Positions 7,018-16,179 of a stretch of 64,000 nt of DNA are shown piece by piece. Every line of letters starts with the position of its first letter. Positions within the stretch are counted from its first letter, which is position 1. This DNA comes from Actinomadura coerulea. Lineage in GTDB: Bacteria > Actinomycetota > Actinomycetes > Streptosporangiales > Streptosporangiaceae. The notes beneath the pieces are model-generated. The model was not told the DNA's origin. It saw nothing but the letters and a program-made list of their open reading frames with translations, and made no database searches. The stretch covers positions 2,108,001-2,172,000 of the forward strand of contig NZ_JACHMQ010000001.1 of the NCBI RefSeq assembly GCF_014208105.1, read 5' to 3'. The position numbers and the translations under genes are program-made.

Positions 7018-9069
7018 TCACGCCGCGCCGGGGGTCAGGTCGTACAGGACGGTGCCGCCGACGGTGGCGGGGGTGTAGTTCGCGGCGACCCATGCGCTGA
7101 TCTGCTGGGCGGCGTCGCTGCCGCTGGCGGCGCGCGTCCCCGGGCCCGTGCCGCGCGCCCCTGGCCGGCCGCGGTCGCCGCCGACGAAGTAGTGGATCCT
7201 GCCTTGGCGGGCGAGGCGCTGGAACTCGGCGAGGGTGGGGGCGGGGTCGGTGCCGTTGAACCCGCCGACGGCCATCACGGGCCTTCCGGCGGCGAGCTGG
7301 TAGCCGGCGGCGGTGTTGGATCCGACGGCGGCGGCGACCCAGGTGTAGGAGGTGGCGCCGGTTCTGAGAGCGGCGGTGACGGCGGCGCCGGGGGCCCCGG
7401 CGTTCAGGAGCCCGCCCGGCCCGCCTCCCGGTCCCCCGCCGCCTCTGGGGCCCGCAGGGCCGCCGGGCATGCGTCCGGCGGCGCCGGGGCCCTGGGGCGG
7501 GGGTGCGGCGGGGCCGCGGGTCCAGCCACCGGGTCCGGCGCGTCCGGGGCGGCGGCCCGGGCGGCCGCGTCCGGGGCCGGAGCCGGTGGAGGTGGCGGGG
7601 CCCGCGGTGACGATGGCGCCGGTGTGCGGGGTGCGGACGGTCTCGGCGGCGTAGGCGGCGGGCCCGGCGAGGCAGGCCAGGACCGCCAGGGCGGCGGCCG
7701 CGGCGAGGACGGGTCCGCGCAGCAGCCTCGCGGCCGCGAGGCCCGCGGCGGCCAGCAGCCCGGCGGCCGCGACCGCGGGCGCGAGCCAGGGGTGCCAGTC
7801 CGCCGACCGGCCGAGCAGCACGTAGGCCCACAGGGCGGTGAGGGCGACGGTCGCCGACAGGACCGCGGCGGCCTCGGGGGCGCGGCGGCGTTCCCACAGC
7901 AGCGCGGCGCCCATGCCGGTGAGCGCGGCGATCGCGGGGGCGAGCGCGACGGTGTAGTACTCGTGGAAGATGCCCTGCATCCAGCTGAAGACCGCGGCGG
8001 TGAGCAGGAGCCATCCGCCCCACAGCGCCAGGGCGGCGCGGGCGGGGTCGGTGCGGGGCGCGCGGCGCGCGGCCCACAGCCCGGCGGCGAGCAGGGCGAG
8101 CGCGGCGGGCAGCAGCCAGGAGATCTGGCCGCCGATGACGGGCCCGAACATGCGGCCCCATCCGGCGTCCTGGTCGAGGTTGCCGAGGCCGCCGGTCTCC
8201 TCGCCGTTGAGGCGTCCGATCCCGTTGTAGCCGAGGGCCAGTTCCAGGACGGAGTCGTGCTGCGATCCGCCGATGTAGGGGCGGGCGGAGGCGGGCACCA
8301 GCGCGACGGCCGCGACCCACCACCCCGCGGAGGCCAGCAGCACTCCCCCGGCGGCGGCCAGCTGCCACAGCCGGCGCCGCCAGGGCGTCGGCGCGGCGAG
8401 CAGGTAGACCAGCGCGAACACCGGGACGACCAGGAACGCCTGGAGCATCTTGGCCAGGAACCCGGTTCCGACGCAGGCGGCGGCGAGCAGCAGCCAGCGG
8501 GTGCCCGCGTTCTCCTGGGCGCGCAGCGCCGCGTAGGCGCCGCAGGTCAGCAGCAGCACCAGCAGGGCGTCGGGGTTGTTGAACCGGAACATCAGCGCGG
8601 CCGCCGGCGTCAGGGCGAGCGCGGCGCCGGCGAGCAGGGCCGCCCAGGCGGGGATGCGGCGCCGGACGGCCGCGTGCAGCACCGCGACGGTCGCCACGCC
8701 CATGAGCGCCTGCGGGACGAGGATGCTCCAGGTGTTGACGCCGAACACGCGGGCGGCCAGGGCCATCGGCCACAGCGCGGCGGGCGGCTTGTCGACGGTG
8801 ATGGCGTTGGCGGCGTCGGAGGAGCCGAAGAAGAACGCCTTCCAGCTGGTGGCGCCGGCCTGGACGGCGGCGGAGTAGAACGCGTTGGCCCATCCGGACG
8901 CGCCGAGTCCCCAGATGTAGGCGGCGCCGGTCGCGGTGAGCAGGGCCAGCAGGGCGGGCCGTGCCCAGGCGGGGTCGGCGGCGGGGCCGCGCAGCAGCCT
9001 GCGGGCGGCGCCGCCCCACCCGCGCGGGGTGCGGGGCGCGGGCGGGGCGGCCGGGATCGTGGTGGTCAT
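7018..9069 (-). CDS. GT39-type polyprenol-phosphate glycosyltransferase (ArnT/YkcB-like), second copy
   Basis: A 683-residue integral membrane glycosyltransferase of the GT-C fold. About 11-12 transmembrane segments cover residues 35-470; typical marks are FFGSSDAANAITVDKPP near the N-terminus, FRFNNPDALLVL and SARPYIGGS. A Gly/Pro/Arg-rich linker (about 490-560) then leads to a soluble extracytoplasmic domain containing RPVMAVGGFNGTDPAPTL and HYFVGG. Known members move a sugar from a polyprenyl phosphate to cell-envelope acceptors. It is paralogous to the next gene (9086-11185), so a tandem duplication. AGGGGAAG precedes the ATG at 9069. Donor and acceptor are not known; the GT2-GtrA gene upstream probably makes the lipid-linked donor. 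Confidence 0.87.
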   Translation of the reverse strand: MTTTIPAAPPAPRTPRGWGGAARRLLRGPAADPAWARPALLALLTATGAAYIWGLGASGWANAFYSAAVQAGATSWKAFFFGSSDAANAITVDKPPAALWPMALAARVFGVNTWSILVPQALMGVATVAVLHAAVRRRIPAWAALLAGAALALTPAAALMFRFNNPDALLVLLLTCGAYAALRAQENAGTRWLLLAAACVGTGFLAKMLQAFLVVPVFALVYLLAAPTPWRRRLWQLAAAGGVLLASAGWWVAAVALVPASARPYIGGSQHDSVLELALGYNGIGRLNGEETGGLGNLDQDAGWGRMFGPVIGGQISWLLPAALALLAAGLWAARRAPRTDPARAALALWGGWLLLTAAVFSWMQGIFHEYYTVALAPAIAALTGMGAALLWERRRAPEAAAVLSATVALTALWAYVLLGRSADWHPWLAPAVAAAGLLAAAGLAAARLLRGPVLAAAAALAVLACLAGPAAYAAETVRTPHTGAIVTAGPATSTGSGPGRGRPGRRPGRAGPGGWTRGPAAPPPQGPGAAGRMPGGPAGPRGGGGPGGGPGGLLNAGAPGAAVTAALRTGATSYTWVAAAVGSNTAAGYQLAAGRPVMAVGGFNGTDPAPTLAEFQRLARQGRIHYFVGGDRGRPGARGTGPGTRAASGSDAAQQISAWVAANYTPATVGGTVLYDLTPGAA

Positions 9070-9085
9070 GTGCGTCTTCCCCTGT

Positions 9086-11185
9086 TCAGTCGAGCTTGTA
9101 CAGCTGGGCGCCGGTGGCGCCGCCGTAGGCGCTCGCGTCGACGGGGGTCGCGTTCTTCTGGACCCAGGCGGTGACGGCGGTGTCGCCGCCGCCGGGGCCC
9201 ATGCGGCCGCCGAGCAGGATGTAGCGGAGCTTGCCGTCCTTGACGTACTGCTGGAGCTTGGCGACGGTCATGGCGGGGTCGCTGCCGGTGAAGCCGCCCA
9301 TGGCGATGACGGGGCGCCCGGTCCGCAGGATGATCGAGGAGGCCTCCTGGGCGCTGGAGACGGCGACCAGCCAGGTGGCGCCGCCCTGGTTCGCCTCCAG
9401 GTAGTCGGTCATCTTGGTGTCGACGCCCCCACCGACGCCCCCACCGGGGCCGTCGCCGGGTCCGCCGCGCGCGCCGGACCCGCCGGGCCGCTGCCCGCGC
9501 CCGTCCGCGCCCCGCCCGTCGGGTGACTGCCCGTCGGGGGCCTGCCCGTTCTGGCCTCCGGCCTGCCACGGGGGCATCGGCCCGTTGGGGGCCTGTCCGC
9601 CGGGCATGGCGGGGGGTGCGCCGCGGCCGCCGGGGATGGCGCCGCGCGGCCCGAATCCGCCGCCGAATCCGCCGCCGGAGGTGGGACCGGCCAGGGGGTT
9701 GGTGCCGTTGGAGGTGGTGGAGGCGGCCGAGACGGCGTAGGCGCCCGGGCCCGCCAGGCCCGCGATCACGGCGAGGGCGGCGCCGATGACGGTGGCGCGT
9801 GCCCCGGCGCGTCCGGAGACCCGGCCCGCGACCAGGGCGGCGACGGCCAGGACGGTGGCGGCGGCGACGGCCCACCGCAGCCACGGGTTCCAGGACGGGG
9901 TGCGGTCCAGCAGGACGAACGCCCACGCGCCGGTGGCGGCGACGCCCGCGGGCAGCGCCCACGCCCAGGCCCGCGACCTGCGGTGCGCGCCGGTCAGCAG
10001 GACCGCTCCGGCGCCGGTGAGCGCGGCGATCGCGGGCGCCATGGCGGTGGAGTAGTAGGGGTGGAAGGTGCCCTGGGCGAAGCTGAACACGACGTAGTGG
10101 ACGGCGAGCCATCCGCCCCACAGCAGCAGCGCGGCGCGTGCGGTGTCGGTGCGGGGGCGGCGCCGCAGCAGGACGAGCCCGGCGGCCAGGGCGAGGACGG
10201 CGAAGGGGACGAGCCAGGAGATCTGGCCGCCGAGGATGTCGTTGAACAGCCGTCCGGCGCCGGACCGGCCGCCGAACCCGCCGCCGCCTCCGGGGCCGCC
10301 GCGTCCGCCCGGGCCGCTGCCCTGGCCGAGGATGCGGCCGAGGCCGTTGTAGCCGATGACCAGGTCCCAGGCGGTGCCGTCGGTGCTGCCGCCGATGTAG
10401 GGGCGGGAGCGGGCGGGGATGGCGTCGACCAGCAGCGTCCACCACAGGGAGGACGCGGCGAGGACGGCGCCGGCGGCGAGCAGGTGCCCGGCGCGGCGGA
10501 GCAGGCCGGGCCGCGCGGCGGCCAGGTAGGCCAGGGCCAGCGCGGGGACGATCAGGAACGCCTGCAGCATCTTGGTGTTGAAGCCGCATCCGACCAGGAG
10601 CGCCGCGAGCAGCAGGGGCCGCAGCCGGCCGGTGTCGATGGCGCGCTGGCAGGCCCAGGCGGCGGCGACCAGGAACAGCACCAGGAGGGTGTCGGGGTTG
10701 TTGTCGCGGTTGATCGCGACGGTGATCGGGGTGAGGGCCAGGACGGCGGCGGCGGTGAGCGCGGCGGCGTGCCCGAAGGCGCGGCGGACCGTGGCGTGCA
10801 GCACGGCGACGGCGGCGACGCCGGCGGCGACCTGCGGGAGCAGCAGGCTCCAGGTCCCGAATCCGATGACGCGGGCGGTCAGTCCCATCGCCCACAGGGC
10901 CATGGGGGGTTTGTCGACGGTGATGTAGGAGCCGGCGTCCAGGGAGCCGAAGAAGAACGCCTTCCAGCTCTGGGTGCCGCTCTTGACGGCGGCGGAGTAG
11001 TAGGCGTTGGCGTCCCCGGCGGCCGACAGCCCCCACGCGTACAGGGCGGTGGCGGCGATCAGGACGGCCCACAGGGCGGGGCGCGCCCAGCGCGGGTGGT
11101 CGCCGGGGCCGAGGAGCAGGCGGCGGGCGCGGCCGCGGGGCGCGGTGCGCCCGGTGGGGGGCGGCGGGGTGAGGGTGGAGGTCAT
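9086..11185 (-). CDS. GT39-type polyprenol-phosphate glycosyltransferase (ArnT/YkcB-like), first copy
   Basis: A 699-residue GT-C membrane enzyme, paralogue of the gene at 7018. Shared blocks are FFGSLDAGSYITVDKPPMALW, NRDNNPDTLLVLF, FNTKMLQAFL, SRPYIGGST and a C-terminal domain with GRPVIAMGGFTGSDPAMT and RYILLGG. The linker here is longer and rich in Pro, Gly, Gln and Asn (about 500-590). The ATG at 11185 overlaps the stop of the GT2-GtrA gene (ATGA), so the sugar-lipid synthase and this transferase are translated together. The envelope role is inferred from family and context. Two copies could use different acceptors or form a heterodimer. Confidence 0.87.
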   Translation of the reverse strand: MTSTLTPPPPTGRTAPRGRARRLLLGPGDHPRWARPALWAVLIAATALYAWGLSAAGDANAYYSAAVKSGTQSWKAFFFGSLDAGSYITVDKPPMALWAMGLTARVIGFGTWSLLLPQVAAGVAAVAVLHATVRRAFGHAAALTAAAVLALTPITVAINRDNNPDTLLVLFLVAAAWACQRAIDTGRLRPLLLAALLVGCGFNTKMLQAFLIVPALALAYLAAARPGLLRRAGHLLAAGAVLAASSLWWTLLVDAIPARSRPYIGGSTDGTAWDLVIGYNGLGRILGQGSGPGGRGGPGGGGGFGGRSGAGRLFNDILGGQISWLVPFAVLALAAGLVLLRRRPRTDTARAALLLWGGWLAVHYVVFSFAQGTFHPYYSTAMAPAIAALTGAGAVLLTGAHRRSRAWAWALPAGVAATGAWAFVLLDRTPSWNPWLRWAVAAATVLAVAALVAGRVSGRAGARATVIGAALAVIAGLAGPGAYAVSAASTTSNGTNPLAGPTSGGGFGGGFGPRGAIPGGRGAPPAMPGGQAPNGPMPPWQAGGQNGQAPDGQSPDGRGADGRGQRPGGSGARGGPGDGPGGGVGGGVDTKMTDYLEANQGGATWLVAVSSAQEASSIILRTGRPVIAMGGFTGSDPAMTVAKLQQYVKDGKLRYILLGGRMGPGGGDTAVTAWVQKNATPVDASAYGGATGAQLYKLD

Positions 11186-12498
11186 GCCGTGGTCCCTCCG
11201 GTGGTGTCGTGGGCGGGCGGGGGCGCGGTGGAGGCTCCCGCGGCGGGTGGGGCGGGGTGGTCGCCGAGGCGGCGGGGGTGGAAGATCCAGGCGCGCATGA
11301 GCAGGAACCGCGCGAGGGTGGCCAGGGCGTTGGCGGTGACGAGCGCGGCGACCTCGACGGCGCGTCCGGCGCCGGGCGCGGCGGCGTGCAGCAGGGCCAG
11401 GCCGCCGGTGCTGAGGGCCAGGCCGAGCAGGAACGCGGCGCCGCCTTCGAGCTGCTGGCGCAGGGCGCGGCGGGGGCCGGTGACGCCGAAGGTGAAGCGG
11501 CGGTGGGCGGCGGTGTTGCCGACGGTGGTGATCACCAGGGAGAGCGCGTTGGCCCACAGCGGCCCGAGGAACAGGCGCAGCAGGACGAACAGGATGAGCT
11601 GGGCGAGGGTGCTGAGGACGCCGATGACGGCGAAGGCGGGCAGCTGGCGGGCCATGCCGGCGGGGAGCGCGTCGGCGGCGGTGGGGCGGGGGCGTCCGCC
11701 GACGGGGGCGCGGAACGCGCCGGTGAGCATGCGGCGGGCGACGCGGGCCATGCCGCGCAGGTCGTCGCGGGCGGTGCGCAGGACGTCGACGCGGCTGTCG
11801 GGGTCGTCGACCCAGTCGACGGGGACCTCGTGGATGCGCAGCCCGTTGCGTTCGGCGAGCAGGAGCAGCTCGGTGTCGAAGAACCACTCCTCGTCCTCGA
11901 CGGCGGGCAGCAGCGCCTGGACGATCTCGGTGCGGGCGGCCTTGAAGCCGCACTGGGCGTCGGTGAAGCGGGCGGCCAGGGCGGTGCGCAGCAGCAGGTT
12001 GTAGCAGCGGGAGATGATCTCGCGGCGGGGTCCGCGCACGACGGCGGAGCCGCGGGTCAGGCGGGAGCCGATGGCCAGGTCGCTGTGCCCGGAGATGAGG
12101 GGGGCGACCAGCGGCAGGAACGCGTCCAGGTCGGTGGACAGGTCGACGTCCATGTAGGCGACGACGTCGGCGTCGCTGGTGCCCCACACGTGGCGCAGGG
12201 CACGTCCGCGGCCCTTGTCGCGCAGGCGGACGGCGCGGACGCGGGGGTGGCGGGCGGCCAGGTCGCGGGCGATCGGCCAGGTGGCGTCGGTGCTGGCGTT
12301 GTCGGCGACGGTGATGCGGAAGGGGTAGGGCAGGGTGTCGGCGAGGTAGGCGTGCAGGCGTTCGACGCTGGCGGCGAGGACGCGTTCCTCGTTGTGGACG
12401 GGGACGACCACCTCGACGAGCCGTCCCCGTCCGCCGTGGTCGTGCGGCGGCGGGGGCGGCGCGGCGGGCGTGCCCGGTTCGGTGATGAGGTGACTCAT
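11182..12498 (-). CDS. GT2 polyprenol-phosphate glycosyltransferase fused to GtrA domain
   Basis: A 438-residue fusion. Residues about 25-260 form a GT2 domain of the dolichyl-phosphate sugar synthase type: VEVVVPVHNEERVL, TVADNASTDATW, the metal-binding MDVDLSTDL and FTDAQCGFKAARTE. Residues about 290-415 form a four-helix GtrA domain (FAVIGVLSTLAQLILFVLL, TTVGNTAAHRRFTFGV), a family linked to flipping of polyprenyl-linked sugars. Together they would load a sugar on undecaprenyl or decaprenyl phosphate and pass it outward, feeding the two GT39 enzymes downstream. It is the first gene of the operon; its ATG is 92 nt from the histidine kinase stop. GtrA more often exists as a separate small protein, so the fusion is useful for tracing the pathway. 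Confidence 0.9.
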   Translation of the reverse strand: MSHLITEPGTPAAPPPPPHDHGGRGRLVEVVVPVHNEERVLAASVERLHAYLADTLPYPFRITVADNASTDATWPIARDLAARHPRVRAVRLRDKGRGRALRHVWGTSDADVVAYMDVDLSTDLDAFLPLVAPLISGHSDLAIGSRLTRGSAVVRGPRREIISRCYNLLLRTALAARFTDAQCGFKAARTEIVQALLPAVEDEEWFFDTELLLLAERNGLRIHEVPVDWVDDPDSRVDVLRTARDDLRGMARVARRMLTGAFRAPVGGRPRPTAADALPAGMARQLPAFAVIGVLSTLAQLILFVLLRLFLGPLWANALSLVITTVGNTAAHRRFTFGVTGPRRALRQQLEGGAAFLLGLALSTGGLALLHAAAPGAGRAVEVAALVTANALATLARFLLMRAWIFHPRRLGDHPAPPAAGASTAPPPAHDTTGGTTA

Positions 12499-12553
12499 GG
12501 GACCGAGGTTCGGGGGCCGGTGTGGGAGGGCGGTGAGCCGTGCCTTAACGCCG

Positions 12554-12565
12554 CATGAGAAACGC
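12554..12565 (-). promoter_or_regulatory. 12-bp element shared with the response-regulator promoter
   Basis: On the minus strand the gap before the GT2-GtrA gene contains GCGTTTCTCATG, identical to 14861-14872 on the plus strand in front of the response-regulator gene. Inferred binding site of that regulator, controlling the glycosyltransferase operon. Confidence 0.45.
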
Positions 12566-12590
12566 GCCGGGCCCGCCGGGGGCGGCTCGC

Positions 12591-14084
12591 TCAGTCGCCG
12601 GGGGCGGGGCTTCCGGGCAGGTGGACGCGGGCGAGGGTGCCGCCGCCGGGGGCGGGTTCCAGGGCGACGGTTCCGCCGTATTCGGCGACGACGCGCGCGA
12701 CGATGGACAGCCCGAGCCCGGAGCCGGGCAGGCTGCGGGCCGACGGGGAGCGCCAGAACCGTTCGAACACGTGCGGCAGGTCGGCGGCGGGGATGCCGGG
12801 GCCGTGGTCGCGGACGGTGAGTTCGCCGTCGTGCAGGGCGGCGGTGACGGTGCCGCCGGGCGGGCTGAACTTCACGGCGTTGTCCAGGAGGTTGACGATG
12901 GCGCGTTCCAGGGAGGCGGGGTCGCCGTGGACGTGCCAGGGCCGGGCGTCGCAGGTGACGGTGAGGCCGGGGCCGCGCAGGCGGGCGCGTTCGACGGCGC
13001 GGTCCAGGACCTCGTGCAGGGCGGCGGTCTCGCGGACGGGCTCGGTGTCGGCGGGGCGGGCCAGTTCCAGCAGGTCGCCGACGAGGCTGGACAGTTCCCG
13101 CATCTGCGCGCGGACGCTGGTCAGCAGGTTGCGGCGGGTCTCCTCGGGCAGGTCGCGGCCGGCGGCCTCGGCGCGCATCAGCAGGTCGATGTTGGTGCGC
13201 AGGCTGGTGAGGGGGGTGCGCAGCTCGTGCCCGGCGTCGGCGATGAGCTGCTGCTGGCGTTCGCGGGAGGCGGCCAGGGCGGCGGTCATGGTGTTGAAGG
13301 AGCGGCTGAGCCGGGCGATCTCGTCGGTGCCCTCCTCGGGGATGCGGGTGGCCAGATCCTCGGTGCGGGCGATGTGCTCGACGGCGCCGGTGAGCTCGTC
13401 CACGGGCCGCAGCGACGCGCGGGCGATCATGAGGCCGGCGGCGGCCGACACCAGGACGCCGAGGGCGGTGACGGCGGTGAGCAGGAGCGCCAGGTTGTCC
13501 AGGGGGCCCTGGACCTCGTCCAGGGAGATGGCGTAGGACACGGCGGCGGGGGTGCCGTCGGGCAGCCGGAACGAGCGGGTGAGGATCCGGACGCCGTCCT
13601 CGGTGCCGGACGCGGTGACGCCGGTGCCGTCGTGGTAGGCGTGGTCGCGTTCGCCGCGGGCGACCCGCGCGTCCTCGGCGCCGACCTGGAGCGCGCCGGC
13701 GCCGGGGACGGTGCAGCGGCGCCCGTCGGCGCGGACCAGCTGCATGATCTCGTAGGGGCCGGGCGGCGGGTTCTGGGTGCCGGTCCCGGTGGGCTCGGCG
13801 GAGCAGGCGGCCAGGATCGCCTCGGGGCGGCGGGGCAGGCGGGGGCCGTGGAAGGGGGGCGGCCCGTCGCGGTAGCCGCCGTCGCGGGCGCCGGGCGGGC
13901 CGCCAGAAACCGCGCCGAGGCGGCGGTCCAGTTCCCGGTACAGCTGGTTGCGGGTCAGCAGCCAGCCGGCGCTGGCGCAGGCGGCGACGGCGAGCGCGAC
14001 GGCCGCGGCGGTGAGCAGCGCCATGCGGGCGCGCAGGGTGAGGCGCAGGGTGAGGCGCCGGGCGACCGGGGCGCGGGTGCTCAC
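12591..14084 (-). CDS. Sensor histidine kinase, OmpR-system type
   Basis: A 497-residue membrane kinase. Two transmembrane segments (about 18-42 and 192-215) flank an extracytoplasmic sensor of about 150 residues with a Pro/Gly-rich start and two Cys ([16 protein letters not shown]). A HAMP region follows ([19 protein letters not shown]), then the H-box [17 protein letters not shown]-box [11 protein letters not shown]1 DHGPGIP and G2 GSGLGLSI. All catalytic motifs are intact. GTG at 14084 overlaps the stop of the response regulator (GTGA), so the pair is coupled. Its position directly upstream of the glycosyltransferase operon and the shared 12-bp element suggest that it senses an envelope signal and tunes cell-surface glycosylation. 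Confidence 0.92.
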   Translation of the reverse strand: MSTRAPVARRLTLRLTLRARMALLTAAAVALAVAACASAGWLLTRNQLYRELDRRLGAVSGGPPGARDGGYRDGPPPFHGPRLPRRPEAILAACSAEPTGTGTQNPPPGPYEIMQLVRADGRRCTVPGAGALQVGAEDARVARGERDHAYHDGTGVTASGTEDGVRILTRSFRLPDGTPAAVSYAISLDEVQGPLDNLALLLTAVTALGVLVSAAAGLMIARASLRPVDELTGAVEHIARTEDLATRIPEEGTDEIARLSRSFNTMTAALAASRERQQQLIADAGHELRTPLTSLRTNIDLLMRAEAAGRDLPEETRRNLLTSVRAQMRELSSLVGDLLELARPADTEPVRETAALHEVLDRAVERARLRGPGLTVTCDARPWHVHGDPASLERAIVNLLDNAVKFSPPGGTVTAALHDGELTVRDHGPGIPAADLPHVFERFWRSPSARSLPGSGLGLSIVARVVAEYGGTVALEPAPGGGTLARVHLPGSPAPGD

Positions 14085-14815
14085 GGGGACGCCGCCGGGC
14101 GCAGCACGTACCCGACGCCGCGGACGGTGTGCACCAGCCGCGGCAGCCCGCCCGCCTCGGTCTTGCGCCGCAGGTACATCACGTACACGTCCAGGGAGTT
14201 GGAGGCGGGTTCGAAGTCGTATCCCCAGACGGTCTCCAGGATCTGCTCGCGGGTGAGGACCTGGCGGGGGTGGGTGAGGAACATCTCCAGCAGCATGTAC
14301 TCGGTGCGGGTCAGTTCCAGGGGGCGCCCGGCGCGGGTGATCTCGCGGGTGAGGGTGTCCATGCGCAGGTCGTCGAAGGCCAGGACGCCGCCGGGGGCGC
14401 CGCCGGAGGGGGCGGGGGCGGCCATGGCGGCGCGGCGCAGCAGGGCGCGGACGCGGGCGAGGAGCTCGTCGAGGTCGAAGGGTTTGGCGAGGTAGTCGTC
14501 GGCGCCGGCGTCCAGTCCGGTGACGCGGTCGCCGACCATGTCGCGGGCGGTGAGCATGAGGACGGGCATGGTGGCGCCGAGGGCGCGCAGCCGCCGGCAG
14601 GTGGTGAGGCCGTCCATGCGCGGCATGAGCACGTCCAGCACGACCAGGTCGGGGGTGTCGCGCTCGACCCGCTCCAGGGCGGTGACGCCGTCGGCGGCGC
14701 CGGCGACGCGGTAGCCCTCGAACTCCAGGCTGCTGGTCAGCGACTCGCGGACGGCGGGTTCGTCGTCGACCACGAGGATCCGCGGGGGCGGTGTGTCCTG
14801 CGCGCCGGGTTCCAT
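14081..14815 (-). CDS. OmpR/PhoB-type response regulator
   Basis: A 244-residue two-domain regulator. Receiver domain: acidic pocket VVDDEP, phosphoacceptor D61 in [12 protein letters not shown], conserved Thr in LTARD and Lys in LAKPF. C-terminal winged helix: [33 protein letters not shown] and YVMYLRRK. The pattern resembles MprA/TrcR-type regulators of actinobacteria. It is the first gene of the operon and overlaps the kinase gene. Direct or inverted repeats at 14861-14892 just upstream suggest autoregulation. DNA target is inferred from the repeated 12-bp element. Confidence 0.93.
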   Translation of the reverse strand: MEPGAQDTPPPRILVVDDEPAVRESLTSSLEFEGYRVAGAADGVTALERVERDTPDLVVLDVLMPRMDGLTTCRRLRALGATMPVLMLTARDMVGDRVTGLDAGADDYLAKPFDLDELLARVRALLRRAAMAAPAPSGGAPGGVLAFDDLRMDTLTREITRAGRPLELTRTEYMLLEMFLTHPRQVLTREQILETVWGYDFEPASNSLDVYVMYLRRKTEAGGLPRLVHTVRGVGYVLRPAASP

Positions 14816-14860
14816 GTACTCACGGTAAACAGCGCCGGTGGGGGGCCCGGCCGCCGGCGG

Positions 14861-14892
14861 GCGTTTCTCATGGTTCTTTCAGAATCTTCTGA
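14861..14892 (+). promoter_or_regulatory. Candidate operator of the two-component system
   Basis: The 85-nt gap before the response-regulator gene holds GCGTTTCTCATG (14861-14872), a similar TTTCA at 14877-14881 one helical turn on, and the inverted repeat TCAGA-ATCT-TCTGA (14879-14892). The first 12 bp recur upstream of the glycosyltransferase operon at 12554. Direct repeats about 11 bp apart are typical for OmpR-type dimers. Confidence 0.45.
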
Positions 14893-14900
14893 GGGGCGGT

Positions 14901-16055
14901 TCAGCGATCGCGGCCGGGGAGCGGGCCGGGGTCGGCGCTGGTGTCGGTGCCGTTGTCGGCGGTGGCGTCGGCCCACGCGTCGCCGCCGCCGGGTTCGACG
15001 ACCTCGACGGTTTCGGTGGTCTCGGTGGTCTCGACGGTGGCCTCGATGACGACGGCGGCCGGGGCGCGGGGGCGGGGCGGCGCGGGGCGGGTGGCGGTGG
15101 TCCAGGTGGTCTTGGCGACGTCGACGACGACGTCGCGGGACACCTCGACGATGATGCCGCGCAGGGTGTCGCGCAGGGCGAGCTTGAGGGCGTCGCGGAG
15201 CAGTTCGCGCAGGACGGCCTCGACGGCGGCGGTGGCGGCGCGGGCGGCCAGGTCGCGGGCGGTGCGGGCCAGGGCGCTGCCGGCGGCGGCGGTGAGCAGC
15301 CCGGCGGCGGTGCGGGCGGCGCCGCGCACGGCGGGGTCGCGGCCGGCGCGGGCGGCCAGGTCGGCCAGGGGGGCCAGTTCGGCGGTGGCGCCGGTGGCCT
15401 CGGCGGCGTCGCGGGCGGTGTCGCGCAGGGCGGCGGCCAGGTCGCGGGCGGCCTGCTCAGCGGTCTGGCGGACGACGCGGGCGACGACGTCGCGGCCGGC
15501 GGCCATGAGGGCGTCCGCGGCGGCGCCGGCGACGGTGTCCACGGCGGTGTCGGCGACGACGCGGGTGGCGGCCTGCACGACGGGGGCCGAGGCGGTGCGG
15601 CCGGCGACGTCGGCGACGGTGCCGGCGGCGGCGCGGGCGAGGGGGCTCTGGGCGGCCAGGCGGCGCGCGGCGGCGGCCATGGGGTGGCGGGCCGCCTGCT
15701 CGGCGAGGGTCATCGCGGCGGTGGCGGCCTCGAACGCGCCGGCGGTGGCGGGGTTGGCCGCGGCGGCGGCGCGGGCCTCGGTGACGGCGCGTTCGGCGGC
15801 GGCGCGGGCGGCCTTGACGGCGGCGTCCCGCGCGGCCTGCTCGGCGGCCTTCATCACCGGCGTGCCCGCCGCCTGCGCCAGGATGCGGTCGGCGGCGAGC
15901 GCCGCGGCGCCGCGGGCGGCGTCGCGGACCGGCTCGCTCGCGGTGGCGAGCCGCGCGGCGGCCGGTGCCAGGCCGTCCCAGATCTCCTGGACGCGGCGGG
16001 CGGCCGCCTGGTCGGCGCGGTCGAGCCCGGTCGGCCGGTCGTCGTTGTCGTCCAC
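14901..16055 (-). CDS. Alanine-rich helical protein of unknown function
   Basis: A 384-residue protein in which Ala, Arg and Val dominate; most of residues 15-320 could form amphipathic helices with repeated AARDAA / AAxxAA units and no clear transmembrane span. It begins acidic (DDNDDRP) and ends with an acidic Thr/Glu/Val segment (TVETTETTETVEVVE). GTG at 16055 is preferred because AAGAGGGGG at 16064-16072 stands 8 nt upstream; GTG at 16061 is an alternative. The opposite strand also lacks stops here, so coding on this strand is supported mainly by the start signal and helix pattern. Resemblance to apolipoprotein-like or phasin-like proteins is only compositional. Function unknown. Confidence 0.5.
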   Translation of the reverse strand: MDDNDDRPTGLDRADQAAARRVQEIWDGLAPAAARLATASEPVRDAARGAAALAADRILAQAAGTPVMKAAEQAARDAAVKAARAAAERAVTEARAAAAANPATAGAFEAATAAMTLAEQAARHPMAAAARRLAAQSPLARAAAGTVADVAGRTASAPVVQAATRVVADTAVDTVAGAAADALMAAGRDVVARVVRQTAEQAARDLAAALRDTARDAAEATGATAELAPLADLAARAGRDPAVRGAARTAAGLLTAAAGSALARTARDLAARAATAAVEAVLRELLRDALKLALRDTLRGIIVEVSRDVVVDVAKTTWTTATRPAPPRPRAPAAVVIEATVETTETTETVEVVEPGGGDAWADATADNGTDTSADPGPLPGRDR

Positions 16056-16179
16056 GGTCACGGCCCCCTCTTCGCGTTCCCGCCCCAAATCACCATAACT
16101 GCCGAACAGTGCCGTCAGTTCCGGTGGACGCGTCGCGGTCCGCCGCCCGCCGCCCGGGGACGCGCCCGCGGGCGGGCGG

